A stretch of 64,000 nt of DNA, taken from the IMG/VR virus record IMGVR_UViG_3300027797_000013, positions 57,643 through 121,642 of that record; one strand, written 5' to 3'. The notes below the pieces were generated by a model. The model did not search any database. It saw nothing but the letters and a program-made list of their open reading frames with translations, and was not told the DNA's origin. The DNA is from a virus. Shown here piece after piece: positions 21,539-29,270 of this stretch. Numbering within the stretch: position 1 is the first letter of the stretch; every line of letters starts with the position of its first letter. The translations under genes were made by a program, and so were the position numbers.

Positions 21539-21661
21539 TTACTTAACAATAATGAACCAGATAGCAGCGACAAGAGCAATGTCGAGTACTGCGCAGATAT
21601 AACCAGTGACGAATGTGCTATAGGATGAGCGGAAAGCGTAGTAGCGAATATTATTGAGCAT
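21539..21661 (-). CDS. 40-residue single-pass membrane protein
   Basis: Short gene with an early promoter at N5. Basic/aromatic N-terminus (MLNNIRYYAFRSSY), then a hydrophobic segment from about residue 17 (TGYICAVLDIALVAAIWFII) to the end. Small early membrane proteins often target host envelope functions or exclude other phages; that is only an analogy here. Confidence 0.62.
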   Translation of the reverse strand: MLNNIRYYAFRSSYSTFVTGYICAVLDIALVAAIWFIIVK

Positions 21662-21666
21662 ACTTT

Positions 21667-21684
21667 ATTATATCGAAGTTCGTT
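21667..21684 (-). promoter_or_regulatory. Early promoter, N5 before ATG 21661
   Basis: AACGAACTTCGA + TATAAT, AAAGT, ATG on the minus strand. Confidence 0.8.
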
Positions 21685-21704
21685 TAGATCTATATGAAAA
21701 AATA

Positions 21705-21789
21705 TGGTGGGTAGGGATGGATTCGAACCATCGAAGGCTAAGCCAGCAGATTTACAGTCTGCCCCATTTGGCCACTCTGGTACCTACCC
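21705..21789 (-). tRNA. tRNA-Tyr (GUA), CCA encoded
   Basis: 85 nt, type II with a long variable arm. Acceptor GGGTAGG / CCTACCC pairs fully; anticodon arm GCAGA-CTGTAAA-TCTGC has GTA; T-arm GATGG-TTCGAAT-CCATC. Discriminator A and CCA are encoded. Matches bacterial tRNA-Tyr closely. Confidence 0.93.
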
Positions 21790-21795
21790 GTATTA

Positions 21796-22290
21796 CTATT
21801 TATCTAAATCTTCAACTTCATCAAGCTCTTTCTCTATCTCTCTACAAGTCTTATTAGCTAGTGTCTGCAGCTCTTCTGTAAAGTTTCCATAGATTCTAAA
21901 CGTATCATACTTCCATTTTGTATCAGTTACTCTAATACCTTTAGTGAGTAGATAAAAGATCTTTGATAGAAAGAGATTTCGACATCTGACCAATGAACCA
22001 TCGTTGCCGAATAGATCAAGTAAGCGTAGTACGAATCTTGGACACCACCACGGGCGCGCTACCTTATCAACCTCTTTAAAGAACTCGCGTAGGAGTGCTT
22101 CTTCAGGGTATAGAAATTTGCTACCTACAGTATAGGTATAGATAGCGTAACCTAGATAACTGTACTCGTTTCCTATTTTAGGAAAGAAGCATTCAATTAC
22201 ATCTCCAACCTTTATGCTATTTAACATAACTTTAAAGGCTGTCGAATCTTTTACTCTCGGTTTAACAAGTACAATGTCTCTAAAATTCAT
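21796..22290 (-). CDS. Hypothetical protein, late operon
   Basis: 164 residues. Beta-rich first half (VGDVIECFFPKIGNEYSYLG) and helical, basic C-terminal half with a Cys/Trp stretch (RPWWCPRFVLRLLDLFG). Last gene of a four-gene operon starting at 23383, ending just before tRNA-Tyr. No family recognised. Confidence 0.62.
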   Translation of the reverse strand: MNFRDIVLVKPRVKDSTAFKVMLNSIKVGDVIECFFPKIGNEYSYLGYAIYTYTVGSKFLYPEEALLREFFKEVDKVARPWWCPRFVLRLLDLFGNDGSLVRCRNLFLSKIFYLLTKGIRVTDTKWKYDTFRIYGNFTEELQTLANKTCREIEKELDEVEDLDK

Positions 22291-22294
22291 ATAG

Positions 22295-22699
22295 TTAGTC
22301 TACTCTCGTATCTTCAGGTATATCTTTCTTAGGCACGATATATACATCTATTGTTTTCTTATCTTCGATAGATATAGCTCTCTTTAATCTATTCAGACCG
22401 TCCGCTACAGATAGCCCATAAGAGCTATCTTTAATAACTAACAAAGGGTATGATGTGTCAGCTTTCTGCACACGTTCATTAGAATGCTTAGGATCTTCCT
22501 TATTCTGTTTGTTCCACCATTTTAGTTCATGTTTAAGTTTAGAAATAGGAAAATCTTTTTTAAAGTACTTTTCCTTATTCTTCTCAGCAAACTTTACTAT
22601 TTTTGGAACAGACCACTTTTCACCTTTCTCATTCTGCATTATATTGCTTGCATCATGAAAGTGCTCTAGAAGATTTTCTATTTCTTTATTAAAATTCAT
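22295..22699 (-). CDS. ParB-like / DGLNR-motif hypothetical protein
   Basis: 134 residues. The segment YPLLVIKDSSYGLSVADGLNRLKRAI, given here in parts as L-V-I-K then S-V-A-D-G-L-N-R-L, followed by T-I-D-V-Y-I-V, resembles the ParB/sulfiredoxin-type fold core (D-G-x-H/N-R). The similarity is by eye only. The N-terminus MNFNKEIENLLEHF is like that of the late protein at 19651. It lies between two late-type genes with 4-nt spacings. Confidence 0.5.
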   Translation of the reverse strand: MNFNKEIENLLEHFHDASNIMQNEKGEKWSVPKIVKFAEKNKEKYFKKDFPISKLKHELKWWNKQNKEDPKHSNERVQKADTSYPLLVIKDSSYGLSVADGLNRLKRAISIEDKKTIDVYIVPKKDIPEDTRVD

Positions 22700-22703
22700 A
22701 TAG

Positions 22704-23192
22704 TTAGTTCTGAGATGTGCCGGGAATCTCCTTTACCATAGCCTGTAGTAGGGCTCTTGCAACTACTCTATCCTTCTCTTTATCAACTTCCTTTAAATCC
22801 TTATAGTCAAGGCCCTTTAGATACTCTCGCTGAGCATACTTAGTATCAAACTTGCCGTCATCACGTAGCTTTTGAGTGTCGTCGAATTGATCAGGATCTT
22901 GAACGAAGCGCTCTGCAGTTTCATTCCAACCTTTATGAATTTCATCACTGATACGCTCGATGTCTGTCTCGCCACTATTAATAGATTTTGCAGCGTACTC
23001 TGCACTCTTAAGGTTGGATTGCCAGCCGAATGTATTGCTGTTTGGAATACTCGTTGGCCAGCCATATTCTTGCTTCAATGCTTCGTCACTTATCGCAGCG
23101 AGTTTAGCAATATCGCTTGAATCAGTGTTGGTATTTTCTAGAATGCAGCTATAAGCAGTCGCAATAAGTTCAGCGTCTTGTTTGTGTTTCAT
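22704..23192 (-). CDS. Late-operon protein with processing-like N-terminus
   Basis: 162 residues. N-terminus MKHKQDAELIATAYSCILE-NTNTDSSD has the helix-Tyr-x-x-L-x-E pattern shared by the putative head-internal proteins, though Asn follows Glu. The rest is helical and highly charged. It overlaps the upstream gene by 4 bp. No family recognised. Confidence 0.62.
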   Translation of the reverse strand: MKHKQDAELIATAYSCILENTNTDSSDIAKLAAISDEALKQEYGWPTSIPNSNTFGWQSNLKSAEYAAKSINSGETDIERISDEIHKGWNETAERFVQDPDQFDDTQKLRDDGKFDTKYAQREYLKGLDYKDLKEVDKEKDRVVARALLQAMVKEIPGTSQN

Positions 23193-23383
23193 TTTAAATT
23201 TTGTCCATTGAGAGATACATTAGGTACCTCACTTGCTTGAATATTAAACTTACAAGGTCCTGCAGTAAAGAAAACTTTGACACCTTCTCTTCTAGTAATT
23301 GTTATAAAGTCATTCCTACCGCAGCCTAGGTTCGCAAGCTCATCACTAAACTCTTCAGTAATGTACAATATTTCGTCTTCCAT
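23189..23383 (-). CDS. Small late protein, unknown
   Basis: 64 residues, beta-type (MEDEILYITEEFSDELANLG, GVKVFFTAGPCKFNIQAS). First gene of the 23383-21796 operon, with late octamer TATAAGTA at N5. No family recognised. Confidence 0.62.
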   Translation of the reverse strand: MEDEILYITEEFSDELANLGCGRNDFITITRREGVKVFFTAGPCKFNIQASEVPNVSLNGQNLK

Positions 23384-23388
23384 ACACT

Positions 23389-23396
23389 TACTTATA
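23389..23396 (-). promoter_or_regulatory. Late-type octamer TATAAGTA, N5 before ATG 23383
   Basis: Octamer 5 nt before the start, spacer AGTGT. Confidence 0.65.
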
Positions 23397-23438
23397 GTCT
23401 AGCTAAGATTCTACTAGCTTGTTTTATTTACGTAAAGT

Positions 23439-23504
23439 TTGTGTCTCTCCTATTGCTCTGTTTCTCTAACACCCATACTACCTTTTACGGTAGCATTGGA
23501 GAGA
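23439..23504 (-). terminator. Long interrupted hairpin
   Basis: TGTCTCTCC / GGAGAGACA closes a 66-nt element with a second inner hairpin CTACC-TTTTA-CGGTAG. It lies between the early unit ending at 23532 and the late promoter at 23389. No clear U-tract, so terminator or structured leader is undecided. Confidence 0.5.
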
Positions 23505-23531
23505 CAAAGGATATACCTAAGAGACGACCTA

Positions 23532-23714
23532 TCAGGTAAAGCTTTCGTAGAAGTTCTGACGCGATTCCCAGATATCTACCTCTTCTTCGAAGTTTGCGTC
23601 AGGAGAAAGAATATCCCAGCCCCCTGCCTTTAACTCTTCTTTCATATGCATTTTGAATTTAATTGGCTCATTGTCGATAGGAGACAAGGCAATGAAGAAT
23701 TCTTCGTTGATCAT
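23532..23714 (-). CDS. Small hypothetical protein
   Basis: 60 residues from the ATG at 23714, chosen over 23783 because that start would overlap the preceding gene by about 60 bp. Acidic: MINEEFFIALSPIDNEPIKF, ANFEEEVDIWESRQNFYESF. Last gene of a small early unit starting at 23941. Confidence 0.58.
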   Translation of the reverse strand: MINEEFFIALSPIDNEPIKFKMHMKEELKAGGWDILSPDANFEEEVDIWESRQNFYESFT

Positions 23715-23725
23715 ATTTGTGTTGG

Positions 23726-23941
23726 TTAGTTGAAGGCCGTAACGTAGACAGTATTGTTGCTTTCGTCGATACTGAGATGGCAACTGAATAGAAAGGAGGC
23801 GTAGTTGACAATCTCTTCTAGTTCGGTATAGCTGAATCCATACCAGATTTGTAGAGGATCTAGAGCTGATAGAAGAGCCGCAATAGTCACACTTCCCTTC
23901 TCTTGCAACTCTTCGATGATTCCGTATTCTTCAGTAAGCAT
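23726..23941 (-). CDS. Early hypothetical protein
   Basis: 71 residues, with helical start (MLTEEYGIIEELQEKGSVTI) and hydrophobic middle (YTELEEIVNYASFLFSCHL). Early promoter at N5. No recognised family. Confidence 0.66.
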   Translation of the reverse strand: MLTEEYGIIEELQEKGSVTIAALLSALDPLQIWYGFSYTELEEIVNYASFLFSCHLSIDESNNTVYVTAFN

Positions 23942-23946
23942 ACCTT

Positions 23947-23964
23947 ATTATATCGGAGTTCGTT
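23947..23964 (-). promoter_or_regulatory. Early promoter, N5 before ATG 23941
   Basis: AACGAACTCCGA + TATAAT, AAGGT, ATG on the minus strand. Overlaps the end of the gene at 23948-24184. Confidence 0.8.
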
Positions 23965-24184
23965 TTAACTTTCGATTCAAAATACTTTCAACAATAGTCT
24001 TTTTCTCAGCTTTCAACTCTTTTAAAAGAGCAATATAATCAGCAGAACTACAGATGCAAGTAATCTGTAAAGAAGGATCATCCATAGCTCCGCAGTCGCA
24101 GCTATCGCGATGCTCATCGATACTCTTACTGAGCTCAATAATGCGCTCCATAGTACGAGTTTCTTCTGCCGTTAGTTTTTTCAT
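23948..24184 (-). CDS. Helical Cys-containing protein, unknown
   Basis: 78 residues. Two charged helices (MKKLTAEETRTMERIIELSK, IALLKELKAEKKTIVESILN) flank a Cys-rich loop with C-D-C-G and C-I-C, a possible metal site. Its start overlaps the stop of the preceding membrane-protein gene by 1 nt. No recognised family. Confidence 0.62.
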   Translation of the reverse strand: MKKLTAEETRTMERIIELSKSIDEHRDSCDCGAMDDPSLQITCICSSADYIALLKELKAEKKTIVESILNRKLKRTPI

Positions 24185-24373
24185 TTAAAAGGAATTTAAA
24201 GCCTCTGGTAGATGTAGAATGATTTTACTCAAGTATACCAGCATTATAACTCCCATAGAGCAGAGAGCTCCTGTCGTTATAAAATCAAATATACTACGCT
24301 GACTACTCCTATACTTTTGTCTTTCAATCTGTATTAGTTTCTCTACACTATTGTCTAGATAATATTTTTTCAT
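24185..24373 (-). CDS. Small membrane protein
   Basis: 62 residues. Polar, basic N-terminal helix (about 1-28), then a transmembrane segment (about 31-54, FITTGALCSMGVIMLVYLSK). One membrane pass, N-terminus in the cytoplasm by the positive-inside rule. Follows the RadA-like ATPase gene in the same direction. Function unknown. Confidence 0.6.
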   Translation of the reverse strand: MKKYYLDNSVEKLIQIERQKYRSSQRSIFDFITTGALCSMGVIMLVYLSKIILHLPEALNSF

Positions 24374-24399
24374 ATATAAGGGAGGTATTAGTATACTTA

Positions 24400-25320
24400 T
24401 TAAGCTTCTACCTTCTCTTCAACTAGTACTTTCTTGAAGCAAGCGTTATCGCCTCGTCCAATCTTTACTAGCTTATTAGTATCGCAGAGCTCTTTCAGAA
24501 TCAGGTAAGCTTGAGAACCAGAAAGATTAAGAGAAGTCATAATAGTGCTCTTAGTAATCAAAGGAGGGTCGAGCTTGAGAATACTATCGATAAGAGTTTT
24601 CTTACGAGCGTTCTTAGAAGGAGTTACTTCTTGCTCAACTACTTTACCCGTAAACGTAAACCCTTTACTAGTCATACTAGCGCGATAGTCGAGAGTAGCT
24701 CCAAAACGATTCTTAATAAAGCTAACAACACGAGCAGTAGAGTCGTCTTCTTCATCTAGCTCGATCTGAATATTCACATCGACAGTATGAGGAATAAGAG
24801 TCGAACCTTTCAAGACGCCATTCTTAGTAAAGTGCATAACGATAAACAAAGCACACTCGTTCTCTTTAGCAGCTTTAACAAGACTACTAATAGCGTATCG
24901 CTCGAGCTCTGAGAAATTAAGCTTATTAGCACTAGTCAGAGCTTGAAAAGAATCGACAACAAGAGCGTCAAAGTCTTTAGTCGCATTAACAAGATTATCG
25001 ATATCAGTTTCGCTAGCGATAGACACGTTCGAAACATTTAGACGTTTGCAAGTATAAGCGAGCTGATGCTGATTCTCTTCACCAGAAGCATAACCAACGT
25101 TATACCCGTTATTAGCTAGACCTTCCATAAGCTGTAGAAGGAAACTAGACTTACCAGAACCTGCACGACCCGTTACAGTAAAAGAAGAACCAGGAATAAT
25201 ACCTTCACCAAACATCTCATCAATCTCTTTAACACCAGTCGTTAGACGGTTAAAGAAAGTAGAAGGAATAGCAACATCACAAGCGCGGACAAAGTTGGTA
25301 CGTTCAATATTTAGATTCAT
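24400..25320 (-). CDS. RadA/RecA-like ATPase with C-terminal winged helix
   Basis: 306 residues. RecA-fold core: Walker A G51-R-A-G-S-G-K-S-S59, the G-E-E-N-Q stretch at about 80-85 typical of RadA/Sms and KaiC-type proteins, and Walker B D118-A-L-V-V-D-S124. After about residue 225 comes a Lys-rich linker and a helix-turn-helix/winged-helix region (TKSTIMTSLNLSGSQAYLIL). The family acts on DNA in recombination and branch migration or as a helicase-like motor. This could be the phage recombinase (in the place of T4 UvsX) or a replication loader; I cannot decide. It has an early promoter with a 21-nt gap. Confidence 0.78.
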   Translation of the reverse strand: MNLNIERTNFVRACDVAIPSTFFNRLTTGVKEIDEMFGEGIIPGSSFTVTGRAGSGKSSFLLQLMEGLANNGYNVGYASGEENQHQLAYTCKRLNVSNVSIASETDIDNLVNATKDFDALVVDSFQALTSANKLNFSELERYAISSLVKAAKENECALFIVMHFTKNGVLKGSTLIPHTVDVNIQIELDEEDDSTARVVSFIKNRFGATLDYRASMTSKGFTFTGKVVEQEVTPSKNARKKTLIDSILKLDPPLITKSTIMTSLNLSGSQAYLILKELCDTNKLVKIGRGDNACFKKVLVEEKVEA

Positions 25321-25341
25321 ATTAATTTCTGATTACTCCTT

Positions 25342-25359
25342 ATTATACTGTAGTTCGTT
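25342..25359 (-). promoter_or_regulatory. Early promoter upstream of ATG 25320
   Basis: AACGAACTACAG + TATAAT, 21 nt before the ATPase start; a leadered transcript. Confidence 0.7.
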
Positions 25360-25369
25360 AAAAGTTCAA

Positions 25370-25558
25370 TTAAGCACAAGCTAGTCCCTTAAAAGCTACA
25401 GCAGCGATCGCTTCAGGACCAGTGCAAAGAATCTTTGCATGCGGATAACGAACTCGAAGGGTTGAAGGCCGACCGCTCCAGAAAAACTCACGACTTTTAT
25501 TCTTGATATAGTAGCAGGCATACACATTGGCTTTTACTAGTTGTTCGTCTGTTGTCAT
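25370..25558 (-). CDS. Small early protein, unknown
   Basis: 62 residues, basic and aromatic (YACYYIKNKSREFFWSGR, LRVRYPHAKILCTGPEAIAA). Early promoter at N6. No recognised family. Confidence 0.64.
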   Translation of the reverse strand: MTTDEQLVKANVYACYYIKNKSREFFWSGRPSTLRVRYPHAKILCTGPEAIAAVAFKGLACA

Positions 25559-25564
25559 ACTATT

Positions 25565-25582
25565 ATTATATTGAAGTTCGTT
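25565..25582 (-). promoter_or_regulatory. Early promoter, N6 before ATG 25558
   Basis: AACGAACTTCAA + TATAAT, AATAGT, ATG on the minus strand. Confidence 0.8.
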
Positions 25583-25592
25583 AAGGTTAATA

Positions 25593-25694
25593 TTACAGAA
25601 TGTACCAAATAGTGCAGATAATAAGGAACCCTAATCCTACACAAACAAGAGCAGTACTTAGCAGTTCATTATCGTTATCATCGTTATAGTTCAT
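25593..25694 (-). CDS. 33-residue membrane peptide
   Basis: Acidic N-terminus MNYNDDNDNE, then one hydrophobic segment (LLSTALVCVGLGFLIICTIW) to the end. Begins 2 nt after the stop of the deaminase-like gene upstream, so probably cotranslated with it. Real-gene status rests on the clean topology and tight packing. Confidence 0.5.
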   Translation of the reverse strand: MNYNDDNDNELLSTALVCVGLGFLIICTIWYIL

Positions 25695-25696
25695 AA

Positions 25697-26077
25697 TTAG
25701 TAGCTTTCCCAGAGTCCGAATTGATTGGTGAAGTAGACTTTTTTAAAGTTCAATACTTTGATTAGATGAGCGCAATGAAAGCAAGGCTTGCTATGGTTAA
25801 GCTTACCGTTGCGGTCAATCCGAAGTACACCGATGCTATACTTGCGGCAGTCCTCTTCGCCCAGTTTAATACAAGCTGACAGTTCCGCGTGAAGTCTCGA
25901 GTGATCTTCGTAACCATATTGTTTAATTTTTGGATGTGTTTTGTTTGAGTTAGTGCCAACAGAAAGAATATTATTACCTCTAAAGATAAAAGCGACATGA
26001 AAGCATCTGCTTTCTCTTGAGAGATTCTCCCAAGCGATATTTTCTAATCTCTTAAGCAGCTTAATATTGTTTAGCAT
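25697..26077 (-). CDS. Cytidine/deoxycytidylate deaminase-fold protein
   Basis: 126 residues from ATG 26077, the start placed 7 nt after an early promoter; the two codons further upstream would begin at TTG. Zinc motif H-A-E (about residues 63-65) and P-C-F-H-C (about 98-102), the signature of the CDA superfamily. It is shorter than and diverged from the dCMP deaminase at 37881, so the window has two such enzymes. The substrate is not evident; a nucleotide or an RNA base are both possible. Confidence 0.75.
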   Translation of the reverse strand: MLNNIKLLKRLENIAWENLSRESRCFHVAFIFRGNNILSVGTNSNKTHPKIKQYGYEDHSRLHAELSACIKLGEEDCRKYSIGVLRIDRNGKLNHSKPCFHCAHLIKVLNFKKVYFTNQFGLWESY

Positions 26078-26084
26078 TAACAAT

Positions 26085-26102
26085 ATTATATCGAAGTTCG
26101 TT
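26085..26102 (-). promoter_or_regulatory. Early promoter, N7 before ATG 26077
   Basis: AACGAACTTCGA + TATAAT, 7 nt to ATG. Overlaps the end of the gene at 26102. Confidence 0.75.
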
Positions 26103-26272
26103 TACTCAGTTAACCAAGAAAGCAAAGTAAACTTTCCCCAGCGATTTGTTTTTTTAATCGACTCAATATGGAGAATTGGATCATTGGGATTCTCTGCGTT
26201 GTTTATAACTTCAATTACGCGCATTTTATCGTTTGAAACTGTAAAGACATCATTAACAGATATATTGTGCAT
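26102..26272 (-). CDS. Early protein of the MHN-SV family (copy B)
   Basis: 56 residues from ATG 26272. Paralog of the plus-strand gene at 14150-14362: MHNISVNDVF, then RVIEVINN and NDPILHIE. It lacks the C-terminal part of copy A. The frame open to 26329 only translates the promoter. Function unknown. Confidence 0.7.
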   Translation of the reverse strand: MHNISVNDVFTVSNDKMRVIEVINNAENPNDPILHIESIKKTNRWGKFTLLSWLTE

Positions 26273-26278
26273 ATTATT

Positions 26279-26296
26279 ATTATATCGAAGTTCGTT
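26279..26296 (-). promoter_or_regulatory. Early promoter, N6 before ATG 26272
   Basis: AACGAACTTCGA + TATAAT, AATAAT, ATG on the minus strand. Confidence 0.8.
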
Positions 26297-27308
26297 ACGC
26301 CAATCCTGCATCAACAAGAGATCTTTCATGCTTAGCTAATTTTAAATCTGCATCGACCATAATACCACAAAGCTCTTTAAACCTCACTTTAGGCTCCCAA
26401 CCTAGAGCGTTTTTAGCTTTACTAGGATCGCCAATTAACAAATCTACTTCCGCGGGTCGATCGTATCTAGTATCGTACTTGACATACTGTCGCCAATCGA
26501 GATCGAGAGCACTAAACGTCTCTTCGACAAATTCCTGAACGCTATGAGTCTCATTTGTAGCAGCTACATAGTCGTCTGGCTTATCTTGCTGAAGCATTAG
26601 CCACATCATATGTACATATTCCTTTGCATATCCCCAGTCACGCTTTGCGTCTAGATTTCCTAAAACTAATTCAGATTGCAGACCCATTTTAATACGAGTA
26701 GCTGCTCTAGTAATTTTACGCGTGACAAAGGTCTCACCTCTACGAGGCGACTCATGATTGAAAAGTATACCGCAACTTGCATGCATCCCATACGACTCAC
26801 GATAGTTGACAGTCAACCAGTGACCATACAATTTAGCGCAAGCATATGGAGAGCGTGGATAGAATGGAGTAGTTTCAGTCTGCGGTACTGCTTGCACCTT
26901 ACCATACATTTCTGACGATGATGCTTGATAGTATCGAGTATACTCGATCAAGCCTGTTTGCTTGATCGCATCAAGCAGTCGTAGAGTTCCGAGACCGACA
27001 ATGTCACCTGTTGACTGAGGAATGTCGAAAGAGACTCGCACATGGCTTTGCGCGCCGAGATTATAAATTTCGTCTGGCTCAATTTGTGTAAGTAGCTGGC
27101 TTAAACATGCAGCATCAGTTAAGTCACCGAAGTGTAACTTAAGACGATCGCCGAGCTCTGGATTACTATAGATATGCTCTATACGACCAGTATTAAAGCT
27201 AGAAGAGCGCCGTATTATACCATGAACCTCGTAACCCTTATCTAGGAGTAACTCAGCTAAATAAGAACCGTCTTGACCAGTAATACCAGTTATAAGCGCT
27301 TTTTTCAT
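26295..27308 (-). CDS. gmd: GDP-mannose 4,6-dehydratase
   Basis: Converts GDP-D-mannose to GDP-4-keto-6-deoxy-D-mannose, the first step to GDP-L-fucose (and also to GDP-rhamnose/perosamine). 337 residues, a normal length. NAD(P)-binding [12 protein letters not shown] (8-19), G-A-Q-S-H-V (85-90), the Ser-Ser-Glu-Met-Tyr block (131-135) and catalytic Y155-x-x-x-K159, plus [16 protein letters not shown], are all family signatures. The next enzyme, fcl, is at 1403-2347. No early or late motif stands directly upstream of this start. Confidence 0.95.
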   Translation of the reverse strand: MKKALITGITGQDGSYLAELLLDKGYEVHGIIRRSSSFNTGRIEHIYSNPELGDRLKLHFGDLTDAACLSQLLTQIEPDEIYNLGAQSHVRVSFDIPQSTGDIVGLGTLRLLDAIKQTGLIEYTRYYQASSSEMYGKVQAVPQTETTPFYPRSPYACAKLYGHWLTVNYRESYGMHASCGILFNHESPRRGETFVTRKITRAATRIKMGLQSELVLGNLDAKRDWGYAKEYVHMMWLMLQQDKPDDYVAATNETHSVQEFVEETFSALDLDWRQYVKYDTRYDRPAEVDLLIGDPSKAKNALGWEPKVRFKELCGIMVDADLKLAKHERSLVDAGLA

Positions 27309-27369
27309 ACCTCAATATACAGTAGCTTTAATTTATGTCAACAACTTTTACCAGTTTTAATAACTCCAA

Positions 27370-27588
27370 CTACAATAAATGCTTTTGTAATAAAGTAGAC
27401 TTATCTATACAAACAAGTATAGAAGATAGAGCATGGACTTCTGTTCCGTAAGTCTCAGTTACGATTTGAGAATTATTCTCAATGTTCTTAGCTTCGAGTT
27501 TCCAGCAACTGTCTCCATAGTCCATTCGCTGTTCGAAGTCCACGCTATATCCTTTATAATTGATAATACTATACTTAAACTTACCCAT
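27370..27588 (-). CDS. Small hypothetical protein
   Basis: 72 residues, beta-type first half with aromatic residues (FKYSIINYKGYSVDFEQR, CWKLEAKN), helical end. Separated by 4 nt from the RNA ligase gene upstream and probably cotranscribed with it. No family recognised. Confidence 0.58.
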   Translation of the reverse strand: MGKFKYSIINYKGYSVDFEQRMDYGDSCWKLEAKNIENNSQIVTETYGTEVHALSSILVCIDKSTLLQKHLL

Positions 27589-27592
27589 AGTA

Positions 27593-28897
27593 TTATTCAG
27601 CTCCGTGCTTTTCCTCGTCTAGCATTTTAGTTTCAAGTCCAAGGAATTCAAGATCTTTTAATTTTAAAGCATTCCACTTTAAAGGTACTTCTTTGTTAAC
27701 AACGATACCTTCCATAGGAACATCTTTAGTGCATAATGGATCTCTCTTACCTAGAAACTCCTCGGATAGACTCTTAACAAAATTACTACTCCATTCACTA
27801 TCTTGAGGAATATCATACAGATCTTTAGCTAGCCCGTGGTAGTAACCGTAAACCGTTTTCAATCCTTTCATCTTGCAGTACTCTACCACTTGCGGAAACG
27901 TAAACGTAAAGCTCTCGCCATCGACATTAACATAGTCAATCTTGAAAATTAAGAACTCATTGTTACCTGGAGTTAAACCATAGTCGTAGTCTGGCTGAAT
28001 CAACTTCATACCATCATAGCCAATGATCTCTCCAGTCACTCGAATACCTTTATCCAGGAGGGGATAGATTCGCTCTGCAACATCACTCCAAGCATTTTTC
28101 TGTTCGCTTGAGTTAAAGTTGACACCATCTTTAGAATGACCCTCAGCATTTCGTACAACAGTTCTACTAGAGTAGATCATACCATATTCTTTTTCTACTA
28201 CTTTAACTTTAAAGAATTTGGCAATCTTTTCTACCCAGGAAAGCGGACGATTAACGAGAATATTTGCGACAATGCAATTACAGCCATGAAACTTATTCGT
28301 AATAGAGATGCAATCATTTGGATTTAAATCAAAAGCTCTAGTACGCAAGTTCTCGGTATCGCCATGGAATGCAAACTGATGATCAAGTAGTCTCTTGAAC
28401 TTAGGCTTAGACTCTTTCTGACCTTTCTCTCGCGCTTTCATAACCTTCGGAACGTACTTGCTGATAAAAATATCACCACACACGCTATCGAACTTGCGAC
28501 CAATTACACCATAAGACATATACACACCATACTCTTCTGAAACAAACAATTCAAAAGAACTAAAAGGTACGACGTAACCGTCACTATAAATTCCTCGCAG
28601 CTTAATCATACGAACCCGACCATTAGAGCCGAAGAATCCTTTCTGAGTAATATCCTTATTTAACGCGCAGTCGGAATAAGCGTTCGACCATCGTAGAAAC
28701 TTTTCTGAGAGCTGAGACTCAACAGGAAAGTAGACGTACACTTCACCCTTCTTCGCCTCGAGTCCAACAACAATCTTTGTATTTAGCACTTCAGCTACTT
28801 GTAATTTATCAGCATTAGGGTGCACGTTGACAGATTCTAGCTCCACAATACGAGCCAGATAATTTGGATTTGCATTCTCAGAGATTGAAAGACACAT
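27593..28897 (-). CDS. RNA ligase, Rnl5/DraRnl-like
   Basis: 434 residues. N-terminal OB-type domain (about 10-115), with ESVNVHPNADKLQVAEV like the tRNA-binding/OB module of D. radiodurans-type RNA ligases. The nucleotidyltransferase domain has motif I K202-F-H-G-C-N (the K-x-H/D-G adenylation site), motif IV E-G-I-V-V (about 399-403) and motif V L-K-L-K (about 412). Such ligases seal 3'-OH/5'-phosphate nicks in RNA. With eight tRNA or tRNA-like genes nearby and a cREC protein at 39.7 kb, repair of cleaved tRNAs is a plausible job; that is inference. No early motif is seen at its start. Confidence 0.85.
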   Translation of the reverse strand: MCLSISENANPNYLARIVELESVNVHPNADKLQVAEVLNTKIVVGLEAKKGEVYVYFPVESQLSEKFLRWSNAYSDCALNKDITQKGFFGSNGRVRMIKLRGIYSDGYVVPFSSFELFVSEEYGVYMSYGVIGRKFDSVCGDIFISKYVPKVMKAREKGQKESKPKFKRLLDHQFAFHGDTENLRTRAFDLNPNDCISITNKFHGCNCIVANILVNRPLSWVEKIAKFFKVKVVEKEYGMIYSSRTVVRNAEGHSKDGVNFNSSEQKNAWSDVAERIYPLLDKGIRVTGEIIGYDGMKLIQPDYDYGLTPGNNEFLIFKIDYVNVDGESFTFTFPQVVEYCKMKGLKTVYGYYHGLAKDLYDIPQDSEWSSNFVKSLSEEFLGKRDPLCTKDVPMEGIVVNKEVPLKWNALKLKDLEFLGLETKMLDEEKHGAE

Positions 28898-28962
28898 ATA
28901 TATAAAGTTTTTAGATTGTTACAAAAGAAAGATCTCTTTGCAGAGGTCTGGGTTACAAACGA

Positions 28963-29235
28963 CTACTTACTTGGAGTTACCTGCTTAGATACCTCTTTCG
29001 GCTCTTCTTCTTTCGCTACGACATTATAGCCGATCGCAAAAGCAATATAAGGCTTTACACCTGCTACAGTAGTACTAGCGTAAGTATTGAATTCATGACC
29101 GCCTTCGGTTTTGGCGAGCTCAGATCCAAACTGCTTATTAGTCTTAGCTTCAGCGACTAGGCTTGAAGTCTGAGTCTTAACAGTAGTACAGCTAGAGAAG
29201 AGAAGAGCGAGTAGAGCAATATAGATTAGTTTCAT
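28963..29235 (-). CDS. Small lipoprotein
   Basis: 90 residues. Signal peptide MKLIYIALLALLFSS with lipobox L-F-S-S-C16, so the mature protein would start at Cys and be lipid-anchored. The mature part is Thr/Ala/Lys-rich with one hydrophobic stretch (VKPYIAFAIGYNVV). A -10-like TATAAAAT lies close to the ATG. Possible functions are superinfection exclusion at the envelope or lysis (spanin-like outer component); nothing identifies which. Confidence 0.68.
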   Translation of the reverse strand: MKLIYIALLALLFSSCTTVKTQTSSLVAEAKTNKQFGSELAKTEGGHEFNTYASTTVAGVKPYIAFAIGYNVVAKEEEPKEVSKQVTPSK

Positions 29236-29270
29236 ACGTTATTTTATACTAGAAATTAGTTTAATCAAGA

